Notes under the pieces: generated by a model | Seen by the model: the letters and a program-made list of their open reading frames with translations, nothing else | What the model was told of the DNA's origin: nothing | The model's database searches: none | Position numbers and translations under genes: made by a program | Origin: Caulobacter vibrioides | GTDB taxonomy: Bacteria > Pseudomonadota > Alphaproteobacteria > Caulobacterales > Caulobacteraceae | Length of the DNA stretch: 64,000 nt | NCBI RefSeq assembly: GCF_002858865.1 | Contig: NZ_PJRR01000019.1 | Location: 248,001 to 312,000, forward strand | Direction: 5' to 3' | Shown here: one piece after another, positions 1 to 9,674 of the stretch | Position numbering within the stretch: position 1 is the stretch's first letter | Layout of the letters: each line of letters begins with the position of its first letter

Positions 1-670
1 CCTGAGGAACCTCGCGTGCGGCGATCGCCGCGTCATCGGCCTCGTCCGGGCCAAACAGGAAGACCGGCGTCCAGCCCTTGGCGAGTACGCGGCGCGCCAG
101 TTCCAGGTAGTTCGCCAGCGGCCAGCGCTTGTCCTGTCCGCCGGCGCCGGGGGCGAGGCCGACATAGGTCGGGCCGGCCGGCAACAGAAGCTCCGCAGCC
201 TTCAGCGCGTCGGGATGGGTCAGGGTCAGGGGCCTTGGCCCGCCCTGCCCGTCCGTCGCCAGATCCAGCAGTCGCGCCAGACGGTCGGTCACCGCAACCG
301 GCCAGTCCTGGCGCCTCGCCTGACGCGCGGCCGAGACGAAACGCCCGGCGCAGCCCCGCTTGGCGACTCCGCTGCGGCGCAGGTTCTCCTGGGTGTCGAT
401 GACGAGATCGAACCTGCGCCCGCCGAACGGCCTGGACCACGGCAAGCTGTCCAGCGCCGCAGCGCCGTTGGCGCCCTCCAGGATCACCTCGTCGATGGAG
501 CCCGCCACGACGGCCTTCAGCGGCCCCGTATAGACGGTCTCGCCCTTGGCGGCGCACCAGCTGATCCGCGCGCCGGGAAACGCCGCGCGCAGGCCGGCGA
601 TGAAGGGCAGCTTGATCAGCCCGTCGCCGATCACCTCGGCCATCGAATACACAAGAACCGTCTGGACCAT
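1..670 (-). CDS. Glycosyltransferase family 9 (LPS heptosyltransferase-like), 3' end cut by window
   Basis: The frame opens with ATG at 670 and runs off the window edge with no stop, so only about 223 N-terminal residues are visible. The protein begins MVQTVLVYSMAEVIGDGLIK and then reads LPFIAGLRAAFPGARISW, the nucleotide-sugar glycosyltransferase B fold start seen in ADP-heptose:LPS heptosyltransferases. Near residue 170 it has VGLAPGAGGQDKRWP, matching the GT9 'GxxPGA...KRWP' signature at the start of the second Rossmann domain. The family transfers sugars to the lipopolysaccharide core at the cytoplasmic face of the inner membrane. The exact sugar cannot be told. It is divergent from the TetR gene at 765, so the operator between them could affect both. 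Confidence 0.8.
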   Translation of the reverse strand, partial: MVQTVLVYSMAEVIGDGLIKLPFIAGLRAAFPGARISWCAAKGETVYTGPLKAVVAGSIDEVILEGANGAAALDSLPWSRPFGGRRFDLVIDTQENLRRSGVAKRGCAGRFVSAARQARRQDWPVAVTDRLARLLDLATDGQGGPRPLTLTHPDALKAAELLLPAGPTYVGLAPGAGGQDKRWPLANYLELARRVLAKGWTPVFLFGPDEADDAAIAAREVPQ

Positions 671-716
671 GGCCGTGTGTCGCCGCCTCGTCGATCACGG
701 TCAATCACGGAAATGT

Positions 717-732
717 AAGTGAGCACTCACTT
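717..732. promoter_or_regulatory. Probable TetR-family operator (7-bp perfect inverted repeat)
   Basis: AAGTGAGCACTCACTT is two perfect 7-bp arms (AAGTGAG/CTCACTT) around a 2-bp centre. It lies 33 bp before the TetR-family ATG at 765 and 47 bp before the divergent glycosyltransferase start. Size and position fit autoregulation by the adjacent repressor; binding itself is inferred. Confidence 0.65.
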
Positions 733-764
733 GCGAGTTTCAAGCAGTGTGCGAAGCTCCCGTC

Positions 765-1325
765 ATGAGCGCGAAACCCCGCATCCAACGCGCGGCGCTG
801 GAGGCCTTCGTCACCGAAGGCGTCGACGCGGCGACCACCAAGACCATCGCCGCCCGGGCCGGCGTCTCCGAAGGCGCCATCTATCGCCACTGGAAGAGCA
901 AGGACGCCCTGGCGCTGGGCCTCTTCATGGACTGCCACCGCCGCCTCTCGACCCTGATCGCCGACGAGGCCGCCGCCGCCAGCGGCATCAAGGCCAAGGC
1001 CGCTGCGCTGGTGAGCGCCTACTGCGCGGTGGCCGATGAGGACTGGTTGCTGTTCTCGTTCCACCTGCTGCAGCTGCACCACTTCCTGCCCTACTACCAG
1101 GAAGACGGCCGCGATCCGGTCACCCTGGTCGAGGACCTGATCAAGCGGGCGATGATCAACGCTGAGATGCCGCCGGGCGATCCGCGCGTGCTGGCCGCCA
1201 TGGCCATCGGCGTGATCACCCAGACCGCCCAAAACAAGGCCTATGGCCGATTGGGCGACGACGCCCTCTCCGCCCACGCCCCCCTGATGACTGCGGCCGT
1301 CCAGGCCGTGCTGTTCGCGCGATGA
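765..1325 (+). CDS. TetR/AcrR-family transcriptional regulator
   Basis: A 186-residue protein. Residues about 5-50 form a TetR helix-turn-helix (IQRAALEAFVTEGVDAATTK, then IAARAGVSEGAIYRHWKSK), with the usual 'GAxYRHWxSKD' end of the recognition helix. The rest is an all-helical ligand-binding domain whose ligand cannot be predicted. I chose ATG 765; an in-frame GTG at 747 would add six residues. The stop overlaps an ATG at 1322, and the acyltransferase starts a few bases later, so the two are cotranscribed and translationally close. This suggests the regulator controls phospholipid acylation, perhaps in response to acyl-CoA as FabR/FadR-type TetR proteins do; that is inference. Confidence 0.9.
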   Translation: MSAKPRIQRAALEAFVTEGVDAATTKTIAARAGVSEGAIYRHWKSKDALALGLFMDCHRRLSTLIADEAAAASGIKAKAAALVSAYCAVADEDWLLFSFHLLQLHHFLPYYQEDGRDPVTLVEDLIKRAMINAEMPPGDPRVLAAMAIGVITQTAQNKAYGRLGDDALSAHAPLMTAAVQAVLFAR

Positions 1326-1339
1326 AAGGACACCCTTCG

Positions 1340-2140
1340 ATGCGCAGCGTTTTGTTCAACGCCTACTATTGGGTTCTGTCGATCTTCTACGGCTTGTCAG
1401 CGGCCTTCGCGGCGCTGGCGCCTGGACGCGAGGCCGTGACCTTCACCCTGCGGCTCTACAGCCGCCGGATGCTGTGGGCGCTGGACACCCTGGCCGGCGT
1501 CAAGGTGCAGGTGAAGGGCCAGGAGAACCTCCCCGCCGGGCCCTGCATCATCGCCGCCAAGCACCACAGCTGGGGCGACGGCTTTGTGATGTTCGCCCAT
1601 GTCGACAACCTCAGCTTTGTCACCGGCGACCACCTGGAAAAGTTCCCGCTGGTCGGGACCATCCTGAAGAAGTTCGGCGCCATTGTTGTCGACAGCTGCG
1701 GCGGGCCCGAGGCACGCGAGGCGCTGTCCAAGAGCGCCGCCCAGGTCGCGGCCGAGGGTCGTCGCATCCTGATCTATCCGGAAGGCCACCTGGCCGCACC
1801 GGGTGAGCATTTCCGCTACCGCACGGGCGTCTACTACATGAGCAAGGACTTCGGCCTGCCGGTCGTGCCGGTGGCCACGAACCTCGGCTGCTTCTGGCAG
1901 CAGACCGAGAAGAAGAAGACGCCCGGCATGGCGACCATCCAGTTCCTGCCCGCCCTGCCACAGGGCCTGGAGAAGGACGCGTTCATGGCGCTGATGCAGA
2001 CGACGATCGAGGGGCGGACGAATGAGCTCATCGCCCAGGCGCGCGGCGAGGCGGTGAAGCCTTCGGTGCTGGTGGAGCCTGGTGGCAAGAAGACTGCCTC
2101 CGCCCCGGCCGAGCCCGCCGCTGCGTCCCTTCTCCCATAG
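1340..2140 (+). CDS. plsC: 1-acyl-sn-glycerol-3-phosphate acyltransferase (PlsC family)
   Basis: A 266-residue PlsC/LPLAT protein that would acylate lysophosphatidic acid at the inner membrane. An N-terminal hydrophobic stretch (YYWVLSIFYGLSAAFAALAP) acts as membrane anchor. The catalytic HX4D motif is H75-H-S-W-G-D80, and the substrate-binding block is YPEGH near 146-150 in place of the more common PEGT. Start 1340 is preferred over ATG 1322 because AAAGGA (1325-1330) sits 9 bases upstream. The last codons and the TAG stop lie inside a palindromic intergenic repeat, so the C-terminal ASLLP tail is repeat-derived. A genome of this type normally has another PlsC, so this regulated copy may be specialised. 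Confidence 0.85.
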   Translation: MRSVLFNAYYWVLSIFYGLSAAFAALAPGREAVTFTLRLYSRRMLWALDTLAGVKVQVKGQENLPAGPCIIAAKHHSWGDGFVMFAHVDNLSFVTGDHLEKFPLVGTILKKFGAIVVDSCGGPEAREALSKSAAQVAAEGRRILIYPEGHLAAPGEHFRYRTGVYYMSKDFGLPVVPVATNLGCFWQQTEKKKTPGMATIQFLPALPQGLEKDAFMALMQTTIEGRTNELIAQARGEAVKPSVLVEPGGKKTASAPAEPAAASLLP

Positions 2141-2231
2141 GGAGAGGGTGGTCCGAAGGACCGGTGTGGGCTTAGGACTAAGCCGGCTGAGGCTATAGCC
2201 CCTCACCCTGCCCTCTCCCTCTGGGAGAGGG
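2127..2231. repeat. Intergenic palindromic repeat (CTTCTCCC...GGGAGAGGG type)
   Basis: Two local hairpins, CCCTTCTCCCATAGGGAG and CCCTCTCCCTCTGGGAGAG, flank a core (GGTCCGAAGGACC and GGCTTAGGACTAAGCC) and together form a larger inverted repeat. It overlaps the plsC stop. The same family recurs between sufB and sufC. It resembles the REP-like elements common in alphaproteobacteria and may also end both converging transcripts. Confidence 0.75.
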
Positions 2232-2244
2232 TTCGCTAGAGCGA

Positions 2245-2445
2245 TCAGACCTCGACCGGACACTCCGCAGGAACGCCCGCGAACGTTCCTTCAGCCCGCC
2301 GCTTGGCGAAGTGGGTCTGGGCGCAGTCGCTGGAGCACAGGAGGCCGGTGTCCGACCAGTAGAGCGGCGCCTCGTCCTCATGCTTGAAGCGCGGAGCGCC
2401 CCACGGCAGGCCGCATTCGACACAGGACGGCGTTTTCGCCAGCAT
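2245..2445 (-). CDS. Small cysteine-rich protein at the end of the suf operon
   Basis: A 66-residue protein I do not recognise by name. Its start overlaps the sufA stop by one base (TGATG), the signature of translational coupling, which argues that it is real. Cysteines sit at C8 and C11 (CVEC), C37 and C41 (CSSDC), with H45 four residues later and C62 near the end. The CxxC...CxxxCxxxH layout looks like a zinc- or iron-binding knuckle (TRASH or zinc-ribbon-like). With the Fe-S operon upstream, a role as metal or cluster accessory protein is a fair guess, but only that. Confidence 0.7.
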   Translation of the reverse strand: MLAKTPSCVECGLPWGAPRFKHEDEAPLYWSDTGLLCSSDCAQTHFAKRRAEGTFAGVPAECPVEV

Positions 2446-2837
2446 CAGTCCAGGGCCTCAGCGGCCGGCTGGATCGTCACGCTCTCACCGCAGCCGCAGG
2501 CGTCGGTTTCGTTCGGATTGTGGAACACGAACTTCGAGGACAGCTTGGTGACCTCGTAGTCGATCTCGGTCCCGACCAGGAACAGCACCGCCTTGGGCTC
2601 GATCAGGATGGTGACGCCCTTGTCCTCGACGACTTCGTCGATCGGGCCCTTTTCCTTGGCGTATTCGAAGACGTATTCCTGGCCCGCACAGCCGCCGTTC
2701 TTCACACCGACCCGCAGGCCCGCATAAGGCTGGTCAGCCTTGTCCATGATCTCCTTCACGCGCGCGGCCGCAGCCTCGGTCAGGGTCACGACCTTGGGGC
2801 GCGGGCGGCGGGGACGGATGGCGATCGTGGGTTCCAT
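2445..2837 (-). CDS. sufA: A-type Fe-S cluster carrier (SufA/IscA/ErpA family)
   Basis: A 130-residue HesB-like protein with the three conserved cluster-ligand cysteines, one in NGGCAGQEY (about residue 59) and two in ACGCGES near the C-terminus (about 113-115). A-type carriers accept nascent clusters from SufBCD and pass them to apo-proteins. It has a basic N-terminal extension (RPRRPRPK) of about 20 residues before the domain. It is separated from the sufT gene by a palindromic repeat and is translationally coupled to the small cysteine-rich protein downstream. Confidence 0.93.
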   Translation of the reverse strand: MEPTIAIRPRRPRPKVVTLTEAAAARVKEIMDKADQPYAGLRVGVKNGGCAGQEYVFEYAKEKGPIDEVVEDKGVTILIEPKAVLFLVGTEIDYEVTKLSSKFVFHNPNETDACGCGESVTIQPAAEALD

Positions 2838-2860
2838 GGGCTCGAACTCCCTTTATCCGA

Positions 2861-2940
2861 CCTCCCCGGCGAATGCCGGGGTCCAGATCCATCCGGAACG
2901 GCTCCGGGCTTCACCTGGGTCCCGGCGTTCGCCGGGAAGA
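2861..2940. repeat. Intergenic inverted repeat inside the suf operon
   Basis: CCCCGGCGAATGCCGGGG followed after about 30 bases by CCCGGCGTTCGCCGGGA, with GTCCAG and CTGGGT arms completing a large cruciform. It fills the gap between sufT and sufA, so it would appear in the polycistronic mRNA as a stable structure. Confidence 0.75.
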
Positions 2941-2954
2941 TCGGAAGAAAGATA

Positions 2955-3311
2955 CTAGAACATATTCAACTGCAACTTGGCCTCGTCGCTCATGCGCGAG
3001 GCGTCCCACGGCGGGTCGAACGTGAGTTCGACCGTGCAGGACTTCAGGCCCGGGATCTCCATGACCGCGTCCTTGACCCAGCCCGGCATCTCGCCGGCCA
3101 CCGGGCAGCCCGGCGCGGTCAGGGTCATGTCGATGGCGACGTCCTTGGAGTCGCTGACATCGACCTTGTAGATCAGGCCCAGCTCATAGATGTCGACCGG
3201 GATTTCCGGGTCATAGACGGTCTTCAGCTTTTCGATCAGCTGGTCCGTCAGCCGGTTCAGCTCGTCCTGGGTCAGAGCCGTAACGGTTTCCTGGGAGGCG
3301 GCGTCGGTCAT
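2955..3311 (-). CDS. sufT: SUF system assembly protein SufT (DUF59/MIP18 family)
   Basis: A 118-residue DUF59 protein. The domain begins TVYDPEIPVDIYELGLIY and contains the conserved TLTAPGCPVAGEMP motif with the reactive cysteine, then VELTFDPPWD. Members assist Fe-S maturation and are often encoded in suf operons. The start at 3311 (MTDAASQETV) is chosen because the domain needs only a short leader; a longer frame reaches back into sufS. It follows sufS after seven bases. Confidence 0.92.
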   Translation of the reverse strand: MTDAASQETVTALTQDELNRLTDQLIEKLKTVYDPEIPVDIYELGLIYKVDVSDSKDVAIDMTLTAPGCPVAGEMPGWVKDAVMEIPGLKSCTVELTFDPPWDASRMSDEAKLQLNMF

Positions 3312-3318
3312 CGGGAGC

Positions 3319-4545
3319 TCAACTGAAGAAACTGCAGGCCTTGGCCAGCGCGTCGACGAACGCATCGGCCTCGGCCTCGGTGTTATATAGGGCGAAGGAG
3401 GCGCGCGCGCTCGACGTGACGCCAAAGCGGCGCATCAAGGGCTCGGCGCAGTGGGTCCCGGCGCGCACGGCGACGCCGTAGCGATCCAGCACCTGGGCGA
3501 TGTCGTGGGCGTGGGCGCCCTCGACCGTAAAGGACAGCACCGCGCCCTTGCCGGGCGCCTCGCCCAGGATCCGCACGCCGTTGACGCCGCGCAGGCGCTC
3601 GGCGACCCGCTCATAGAGGGCGTGCTCGTGGGCGAAGACGGCGTCGCGGTCCAGGCCGTTCAGCCATTCTATCGCCGCGCCCAGGCCTACGGCCTCCAGG
3701 ATCGCCGGGGTGCCGGCTTCGAAGCGATGCGGCGGGTCGGCATAGGTGATCTTGTCCAGCGCCACCGAGGCGATCATCTCGCCGCCGCCCTGGTACGGCG
3801 GCAGGGCCGCCAGCCGCTCGGCCTTGCCGTAGAGCACACCGATGCCGGTCGGGCCATACAGCTTGTGACCGGAGAAGACATAGAAATCGACGTCCAGCGC
3901 CTTCACATCCACCTTGGTGTGAACCACGCCCTGGCAGCCGTCCAGCAGCACCGGTGCGCCGGCGGCATGGGCGAGGCGGACGATCTCGGCCACATCGTTC
4001 ACGGTGCCCAGTACGTTGGACATGTGGGTGACGGCGACCATCTTCGTCTTGTCCGACAGCAGGCCCTTATAGGCCTCCATGCCCAGGCGCCCGTCGTCCA
4101 GCACCGGGATGAACTTCAGGACCACGCCCTTGCGCTCGCGCAGGAAGTGCCAGGGCACGATGTTGGCGTGGTGCTCCATCTCCGACAGCACGATCTCGTC
4201 GCCGGCGTTCAGCGACAGGCCCAGCGAGCTGGCGACCAAGTTCACCGCCTCGGTCGCGCTCTTGGTCCAGACGACCTCGTCGCGCTCGGCGTTGATGAAG
4301 CGCGCGACGGTTTCGCGCGCGTTTTCATAGGCTTCGGTCGTTTCGTTGGCGAGCGTGTGCAGGCCGCGATGGACGTTGGCGTAGGAGGTCCGCGCCAGGC
4401 CCATCATCGCGTCCAGCACTGCGTCGGGCTTCTGGGCGCTGGCGGCGCTGTCGAGATAAATCAACGGCTTGCCGTGGACTTCTCGCGCCAGGATCGGGAA
4501 CTGGGCGCGGATCGCGGCGACGTCGTAGGGGGCGTCAAAAGCCAT
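3319..4545 (-). CDS. sufS: Cysteine desulfurase SufS (group II)
   Basis: A 408-residue PLP enzyme that takes sulfur from cysteine as an enzyme persulfide for the SufBCD scaffold. The PLP lysine lies in FSGHKLYGPTG (about residue 226) and the catalytic cysteine in RAGTHCAEPL (about 366). The short RxGxHC loop marks group II SufS/CsdA rather than IscS. No SufE or SufU gene is present in the visible operon, so the sulfur-transfer partner must be elsewhere. Its ATG overlaps the sufD stop. Confidence 0.96.
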   Translation of the reverse strand: MAFDAPYDVAAIRAQFPILAREVHGKPLIYLDSAASAQKPDAVLDAMMGLARTSYANVHRGLHTLANETTEAYENARETVARFINAERDEVVWTKSATEAVNLVASSLGLSLNAGDEIVLSEMEHHANIVPWHFLRERKGVVLKFIPVLDDGRLGMEAYKGLLSDKTKMVAVTHMSNVLGTVNDVAEIVRLAHAAGAPVLLDGCQGVVHTKVDVKALDVDFYVFSGHKLYGPTGIGVLYGKAERLAALPPYQGGGEMIASVALDKITYADPPHRFEAGTPAILEAVGLGAAIEWLNGLDRDAVFAHEHALYERVAERLRGVNGVRILGEAPGKGAVLSFTVEGAHAHDIAQVLDRYGVAVRAGTHCAEPLMRRFGVTSSARASFALYNTEAEADAFVDALAKACSFFS

Positions 4546-5573
4546 CAGGCCTCACTCCCCAGCTTGCGGGCCACCCAGGCGGCGGCGAGCTCACGCGCGC
4601 CCTCGTGCGCGATCCGCTCGATCACTTCGCCCACGAAGGCCACGGTCAGCATGGCCTTGGCCTCGGCCTCGGGGATGCCGCGCTGCTCGGCGTAGAACAA
4701 CACTTCGTCGTCCAGCGCGCCGATCGTGTTGCCGTGGGCGCAGGAGACGTCGTCGGCGAAGATCAGCAGTTCGGGCTTGGCGTCGATCTCGGCCTTGTCG
4801 GACAGGATCAGGGCGTGGTGGCCCATCCGCGCGTCGGTCTGGTCGGCGCCCTTCTCGACGACGATCCGGCCCTGGAACACGCCGCGCGCCTGGTCGGTGA
4901 CCATGCCCTTGGTCAGCTGGCTGGTGACGCCATCGAGGCCGCCGTGGGTGACGACGCTGGTCAGGTCGGCGTGGCGCTGGCCATCCAGCAGATAGGCGCC
5001 GTCGAGGCGGACCTCGGCATGGGCGCCGGGGTGGCGGACGCGGGTCTCGATCCGTTGACGACGCGCGCCGCCGGTCAGGACGGTCTGAGCGAACTTGGCG
5101 CCGGGCGCGAGCGTCACCTCGGCGGTGACGACATTGACCGCCTCGGCGTCATCCTCGACCAGCACGATCCGCTCCAGCGAGGCGCCCTCGCCCACAGCGA
5201 TGTCCAGCGCGACGTCGGAGACGTAAGATCCGGCGCGGCCTTCATGGCTTTCGAGCAGGACGAGGCTCTCGCCCGGCTTAACGACGATGGCGTGGCTGGC
5301 GCCCTGCGCGGCCTTATCGGCCAGGGCGACGAAGCGCAGGGCGACGACGCCCGAGGCGGCGTCGGACGCCGTCACGCGGCGGCCGTTGACGAATACAGTC
5401 TCGGCGTCGGCCAGGCCCGCGAACGGACCGGCCGGAACCTCGCCGTCATGCGCCGGCGCGACCGGCGGCAGGGTCTTGAGAAGGCCCCGCAGGTCGGTCC
5501 AGCGCCAGTCCTCGTCGCGCCGCGACGGCAGCGCCGAGAGGTCGCCGGTCTTGAGGGCGATGGAAAGGGTCAA
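4545..5573 (-). CDS. sufD: Fe-S cluster assembly protein SufD
   Basis: A 342-residue SufBD-core protein with the typical N-terminal DEDWRWTDLR and the C-terminal beta-helix features CAHGNTIGALDDEVLFYAEQ. SufD pairs with SufB on a SufC2 ATPase dimer to form the scaffold on which clusters are built. It overlaps sufC by four bases at its start and sufS by one at its end, so stoichiometry is probably kept by coupled translation. Confidence 0.95.
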   Translation of the reverse strand: MTLSIALKTGDLSALPSRRDEDWRWTDLRGLLKTLPPVAPAHDGEVPAGPFAGLADAETVFVNGRRVTASDAASGVVALRFVALADKAAQGASHAIVVKPGESLVLLESHEGRAGSYVSDVALDIAVGEGASLERIVLVEDDAEAVNVVTAEVTLAPGAKFAQTVLTGGARRQRIETRVRHPGAHAEVRLDGAYLLDGQRHADLTSVVTHGGLDGVTSQLTKGMVTDQARGVFQGRIVVEKGADQTDARMGHHALILSDKAEIDAKPELLIFADDVSCAHGNTIGALDDEVLFYAEQRGIPEAEAKAMLTVAFVGEVIERIAHEGARELAAAWVARKLGSEA

Positions 5574-6328
5574 GCCGCCGCCCCCACGATGCGGTCATAG
5601 CCTTCCGCTTCCAGCTGCAGCGCCAGCTCCGGACCGCCCGAGGCGACGATGCGGCCTGCGGCCAGCACGTGGACCTTGTCGGGTTTGATGTGGTCCAAGA
5701 GGCGCTGGTAGTGGGTGATGACCAGCATGCCGCGCTCGGGGCTGCGCAGGGCGTTGACGCCTTCGGAGACGATCTTCAGGGCGTCGATGTCCAGGCCGCT
5801 GTCGGTCTCGTCGAGGATGAGGAACTTCGGCGAAAGCATGGACATCTGGAAGATTTCCATCCGCTTCTTCTCGCCGCCCGAGAAGCCGACGTTCAGGCCG
5901 CGCTTGAGCATCTCGAAGTCGATCTTCAGAGACGCGGCCTTCTCCTTGGCCAGCTTCAGGAACGCCGGGGCGGCGATCTCGTCCTCGCCACGCGCGCGGC
6001 GCTGGGCGTTGAGGGCGGTGCGGATGAAGGTCAGGGCCGGAACGCCCGGGATTTCAAGCGGATACTGGAACGATAGGAACAGGCCCTTGGCGGCCCGCTC
6101 GTTGGGCTCCAGGGCCAGCAGGTCTTCGCCATTGAGCGTCGCCGCGCCTTCGGTGACCTCATAGCCGTCGCGGCCGGTCAGCACATAGGACAGAGTCGAT
6201 TTGCCGGCGCCGTTCGGCCCCATGATCGCGTGGACCTCGCCGGCCGGCACGTCCAGCGTGACGCCCTTCAGGATCGGCTTGTCCTCGACGCGGGCGTGAA
6301 GGTTCTGGATGGAGAGCATTGTTGTCAT
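5570..6328 (-). CDS. sufC: Fe-S assembly ATPase SufC
   Basis: A 252-residue ABC-type ATPase. Walker A is GPNGAGKST (about residues 36-44), the signature is GFSGGEKKRMEI, and Walker B is FLILDETDSGLDID. It powers the SufBCD scaffold and has no membrane partner. The start at 6328 (MTTMLSIQ) has AAGGAG eight bases upstream, and that ribosome-binding site is supplied by the edge of the palindromic repeat lying between sufB and sufC. Confidence 0.96.
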   Translation of the reverse strand: MTTMLSIQNLHARVEDKPILKGVTLDVPAGEVHAIMGPNGAGKSTLSYVLTGRDGYEVTEGAATLNGEDLLALEPNERAAKGLFLSFQYPLEIPGVPALTFIRTALNAQRRARGEDEIAAPAFLKLAKEKAASLKIDFEMLKRGLNVGFSGGEKKRMEIFQMSMLSPKFLILDETDSGLDIDALKIVSEGVNALRSPERGMLVITHYQRLLDHIKPDKVHVLAAGRIVASGGPELALQLEAEGYDRIVGAAA

Positions 6329-6339
6329 TTCGCATTCTC

Positions 6340-6483
6340 CTTCTCCCCTTGCGGGAGAAGGTGGCCCGCGAAGCGGGTCGGATGAGGGGTCGAAAAGCGG
6401 ATCGGGTTGGCGCGACGGGCGGGTCGGCGAGACCCCTCATCCGTCGGCTGCGCCGACACCTTCTCCCGCAGGGGGAGAAGGGA
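6340..6483. repeat. Palindromic repeat between sufB and sufC
   Basis: Opposed arms CTTCTCCCCTTGCGGGAGAA and CTTCTCCCGCAGGGGGAGAA, with inner arms GGATGAGGGGTC / GACCCCTCATCC, make a large near-perfect inverted repeat. It is the same family as the repeat after plsC. It interrupts an otherwise contiguous operon and provides the Shine-Dalgarno of sufC. Confidence 0.8.
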
Positions 6484-6497
6484 ATGTGCGATCGGGC

Positions 6498-7966
<1,469 letters not shown>

Positions 7967-7967
<1 letters not shown>

Positions 7968-9106
7968 TAAGCCACCTCCCGGCGCCGTGCGCCGATACGC
8001 TTCCAGGCGGCGAGCCAGGCGTCGCCGCACTTGATCCAATCGTCTTCCGTGCTCGCCCAGCCGCCGCTGACCCGCAGGGCGAACGGAGCCAGATCAGCCC
8101 GGCCCATGGCGTCCACCACACGGCTGACCTTGACCTTGCCCGACGAGCAGGCGCTGCCGGCGCTGACCATGACGCCGGCCAGATCCATGGTCATGACCTG
8201 GACCTCGGAGCCGAAGCCCTCGCCTGCAAAGCACAACGTCTGGGGAAGACGATCAGCACCTTCGCCCAGCACGACCGCGCCCTGCGCCTTGACCCGCTCA
8301 GCCAAGGCGTCGCGCCATTGGGCCTGTTCGGCCGTCGAGGCAAGCGTCTCACGCCCCACCTTGGCGGCCGCGCCGAACGCGGCGATCCCGGCCACGTTCT
8401 CGGTGCCGGCCCGACGGCCGCGCTCCTGACCGCCGCCGTGCAGGCGACGGGTCACGGTCGCGCGGGTTCCGGCGATCAGGGCGCCGACGCCCTGCGGCCC
8501 GCCCAGCTTGTGAGCCGATAGCGCCAGGGTGTCGGCGCCGAGGCCCGAGAAGTCGATGGCGATCTTGCCGGCCGCCTGGACGGCGTCGACATGCAGCCAG
8601 CCGTCGCGGGCGCGCACCAGGGCCGAGGCCTTATCCACAGGCTGGATGACGCCCGTCTCGTTGTTGGCCAGCATCAGGCAGACCAGGGTCTTTCCTGACT
8701 TTTCAAGCGCTTGCGCCAGCCAGTCGAGATCGGCGACGCCATGGTTATCCACAGGCAAGGCCTCGACCGGCAAGCCAGAGGCCTTGGCCGTCTCCATCAC
8801 CGCGTCATGTTCGATGGCGGAAATGATGATGCGTTCGACGCCGGCGGCCTTGGCGCTTTCGATGGCCAGGGCGTTGGCCTCGGTGCCGCCGCTGACGAAG
8901 GTCACCGAGCCGGCCGGCACGCCGACCAGGGCGGCGACCTCGGCGCGAGCGCGCTCGACCAGATCCCGCGCCGCGCGGCCGGCGGCATGGACCGATGAGG
9001 GGTTGGCCGGGCTCTCGAGGGCGCGCAGCAGCGCGTCCTTCGCCTCCGGCCGCAGCGGGGCGGTGGCGTTGTAGTCGAGATAGACCGAGGGTCGGGAAGC
9101 GTTCAC
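7967..9106 (-). CDS. Cysteine desulfurase, NifS/IscS type (group I)
   Basis: A 379-residue class V aminotransferase fold enzyme. It begins [15 protein letters not shown], has the PLP lysine in [10 protein letters not shown] (about residue 200) and the persulfide cysteine in [12 protein letters not shown] (about 320) on the long flexible loop of group I enzymes. It is therefore distinct from the SufS at 3319, giving this operon two desulfurases of different classes. ATGA overlap with iscR upstream and TAATG with sufB downstream place it firmly in the operon. It may serve tRNA thiolation or other sulfur acceptors as well as Fe-S assembly. Confidence 0.93.
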
Positions 9107-9579
9107 TCGGCCGCGATCTCCATCGGGCGGCCCATCATACTTCCTTGGGGGCGGAGCTCGCCGGCCAGCACGTCGGCGACCGAGACGGAAGCCAGATAGC
9201 CGTGGATCTGGCGGCCCATCTCTTCCCAGAGATTATGCGTCATGCACCGCTCGCCGCCGGCCATGCAGCCCTTGGCCTGACCCTTGGTGAAGTTGCAGCG
9301 GGTGGCGCGCAGCGGCTCGTCCACCGCCAGGACGATGTCGGCGATGAAGGTCTCATCCGAGGCCTTGGCCAGGCGATAGCCGCCGCCGGGACCCCGGGCG
9401 CTGATCACCAGACCCTTGCGGCGCAGGCGCGCGAAAAGCTGTTCGAGATAAGAAAGCGAGATCTGCTGGCGCGCGGCGATCTCGGCCAGCGCCACGGCGC
9501 GACCATCGCTTTCGTCCTGGCGTTTGGCCAGGTCGGTCATCGCCATCACGGCGTATCGGCCTTTGGTGCTCAGGCGCAT
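9103..9579 (-). CDS. iscR: Rrf2-family Fe-S regulator IscR
   Basis: A 158-residue Rrf2 protein starting MRLSTKGRYAVMAMTDLA, the family's winged-helix opening. Three cysteines at C95, C105 and C112 followed by H115 give the (Cys)3(His)1 pattern that holds a [2Fe-2S] cluster in IscR, though the first spacing (nine residues between) is longer than in E. coli. It is the first gene of the operon and would sense cluster supply and adjust suf expression. ATG 9579 matches the family start; upstream in-frame sequence lacks homology. Promoter features lie about 100 bases upstream. Confidence 0.93.
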   Translation of the reverse strand: MRLSTKGRYAVMAMTDLAKRQDESDGRAVALAEIAARQQISLSYLEQLFARLRRKGLVISARGPGGGYRLAKASDETFIADIVLAVDEPLRATRCNFTKGQAKGCMAGGERCMTHNLWEEMGRQIHGYLASVSVADVLAGELRPQGSMMGRPMEIAAE

Positions 9580-9674
9580 CAGCCTTACCCCTTGCAGATT
9601 CCGCGCGCATCGGCTTTTGCGTGTGCTACAAGCCGCGACTTCGCGCGCGGACCATCTGTCCGCATTGCGGCTGC

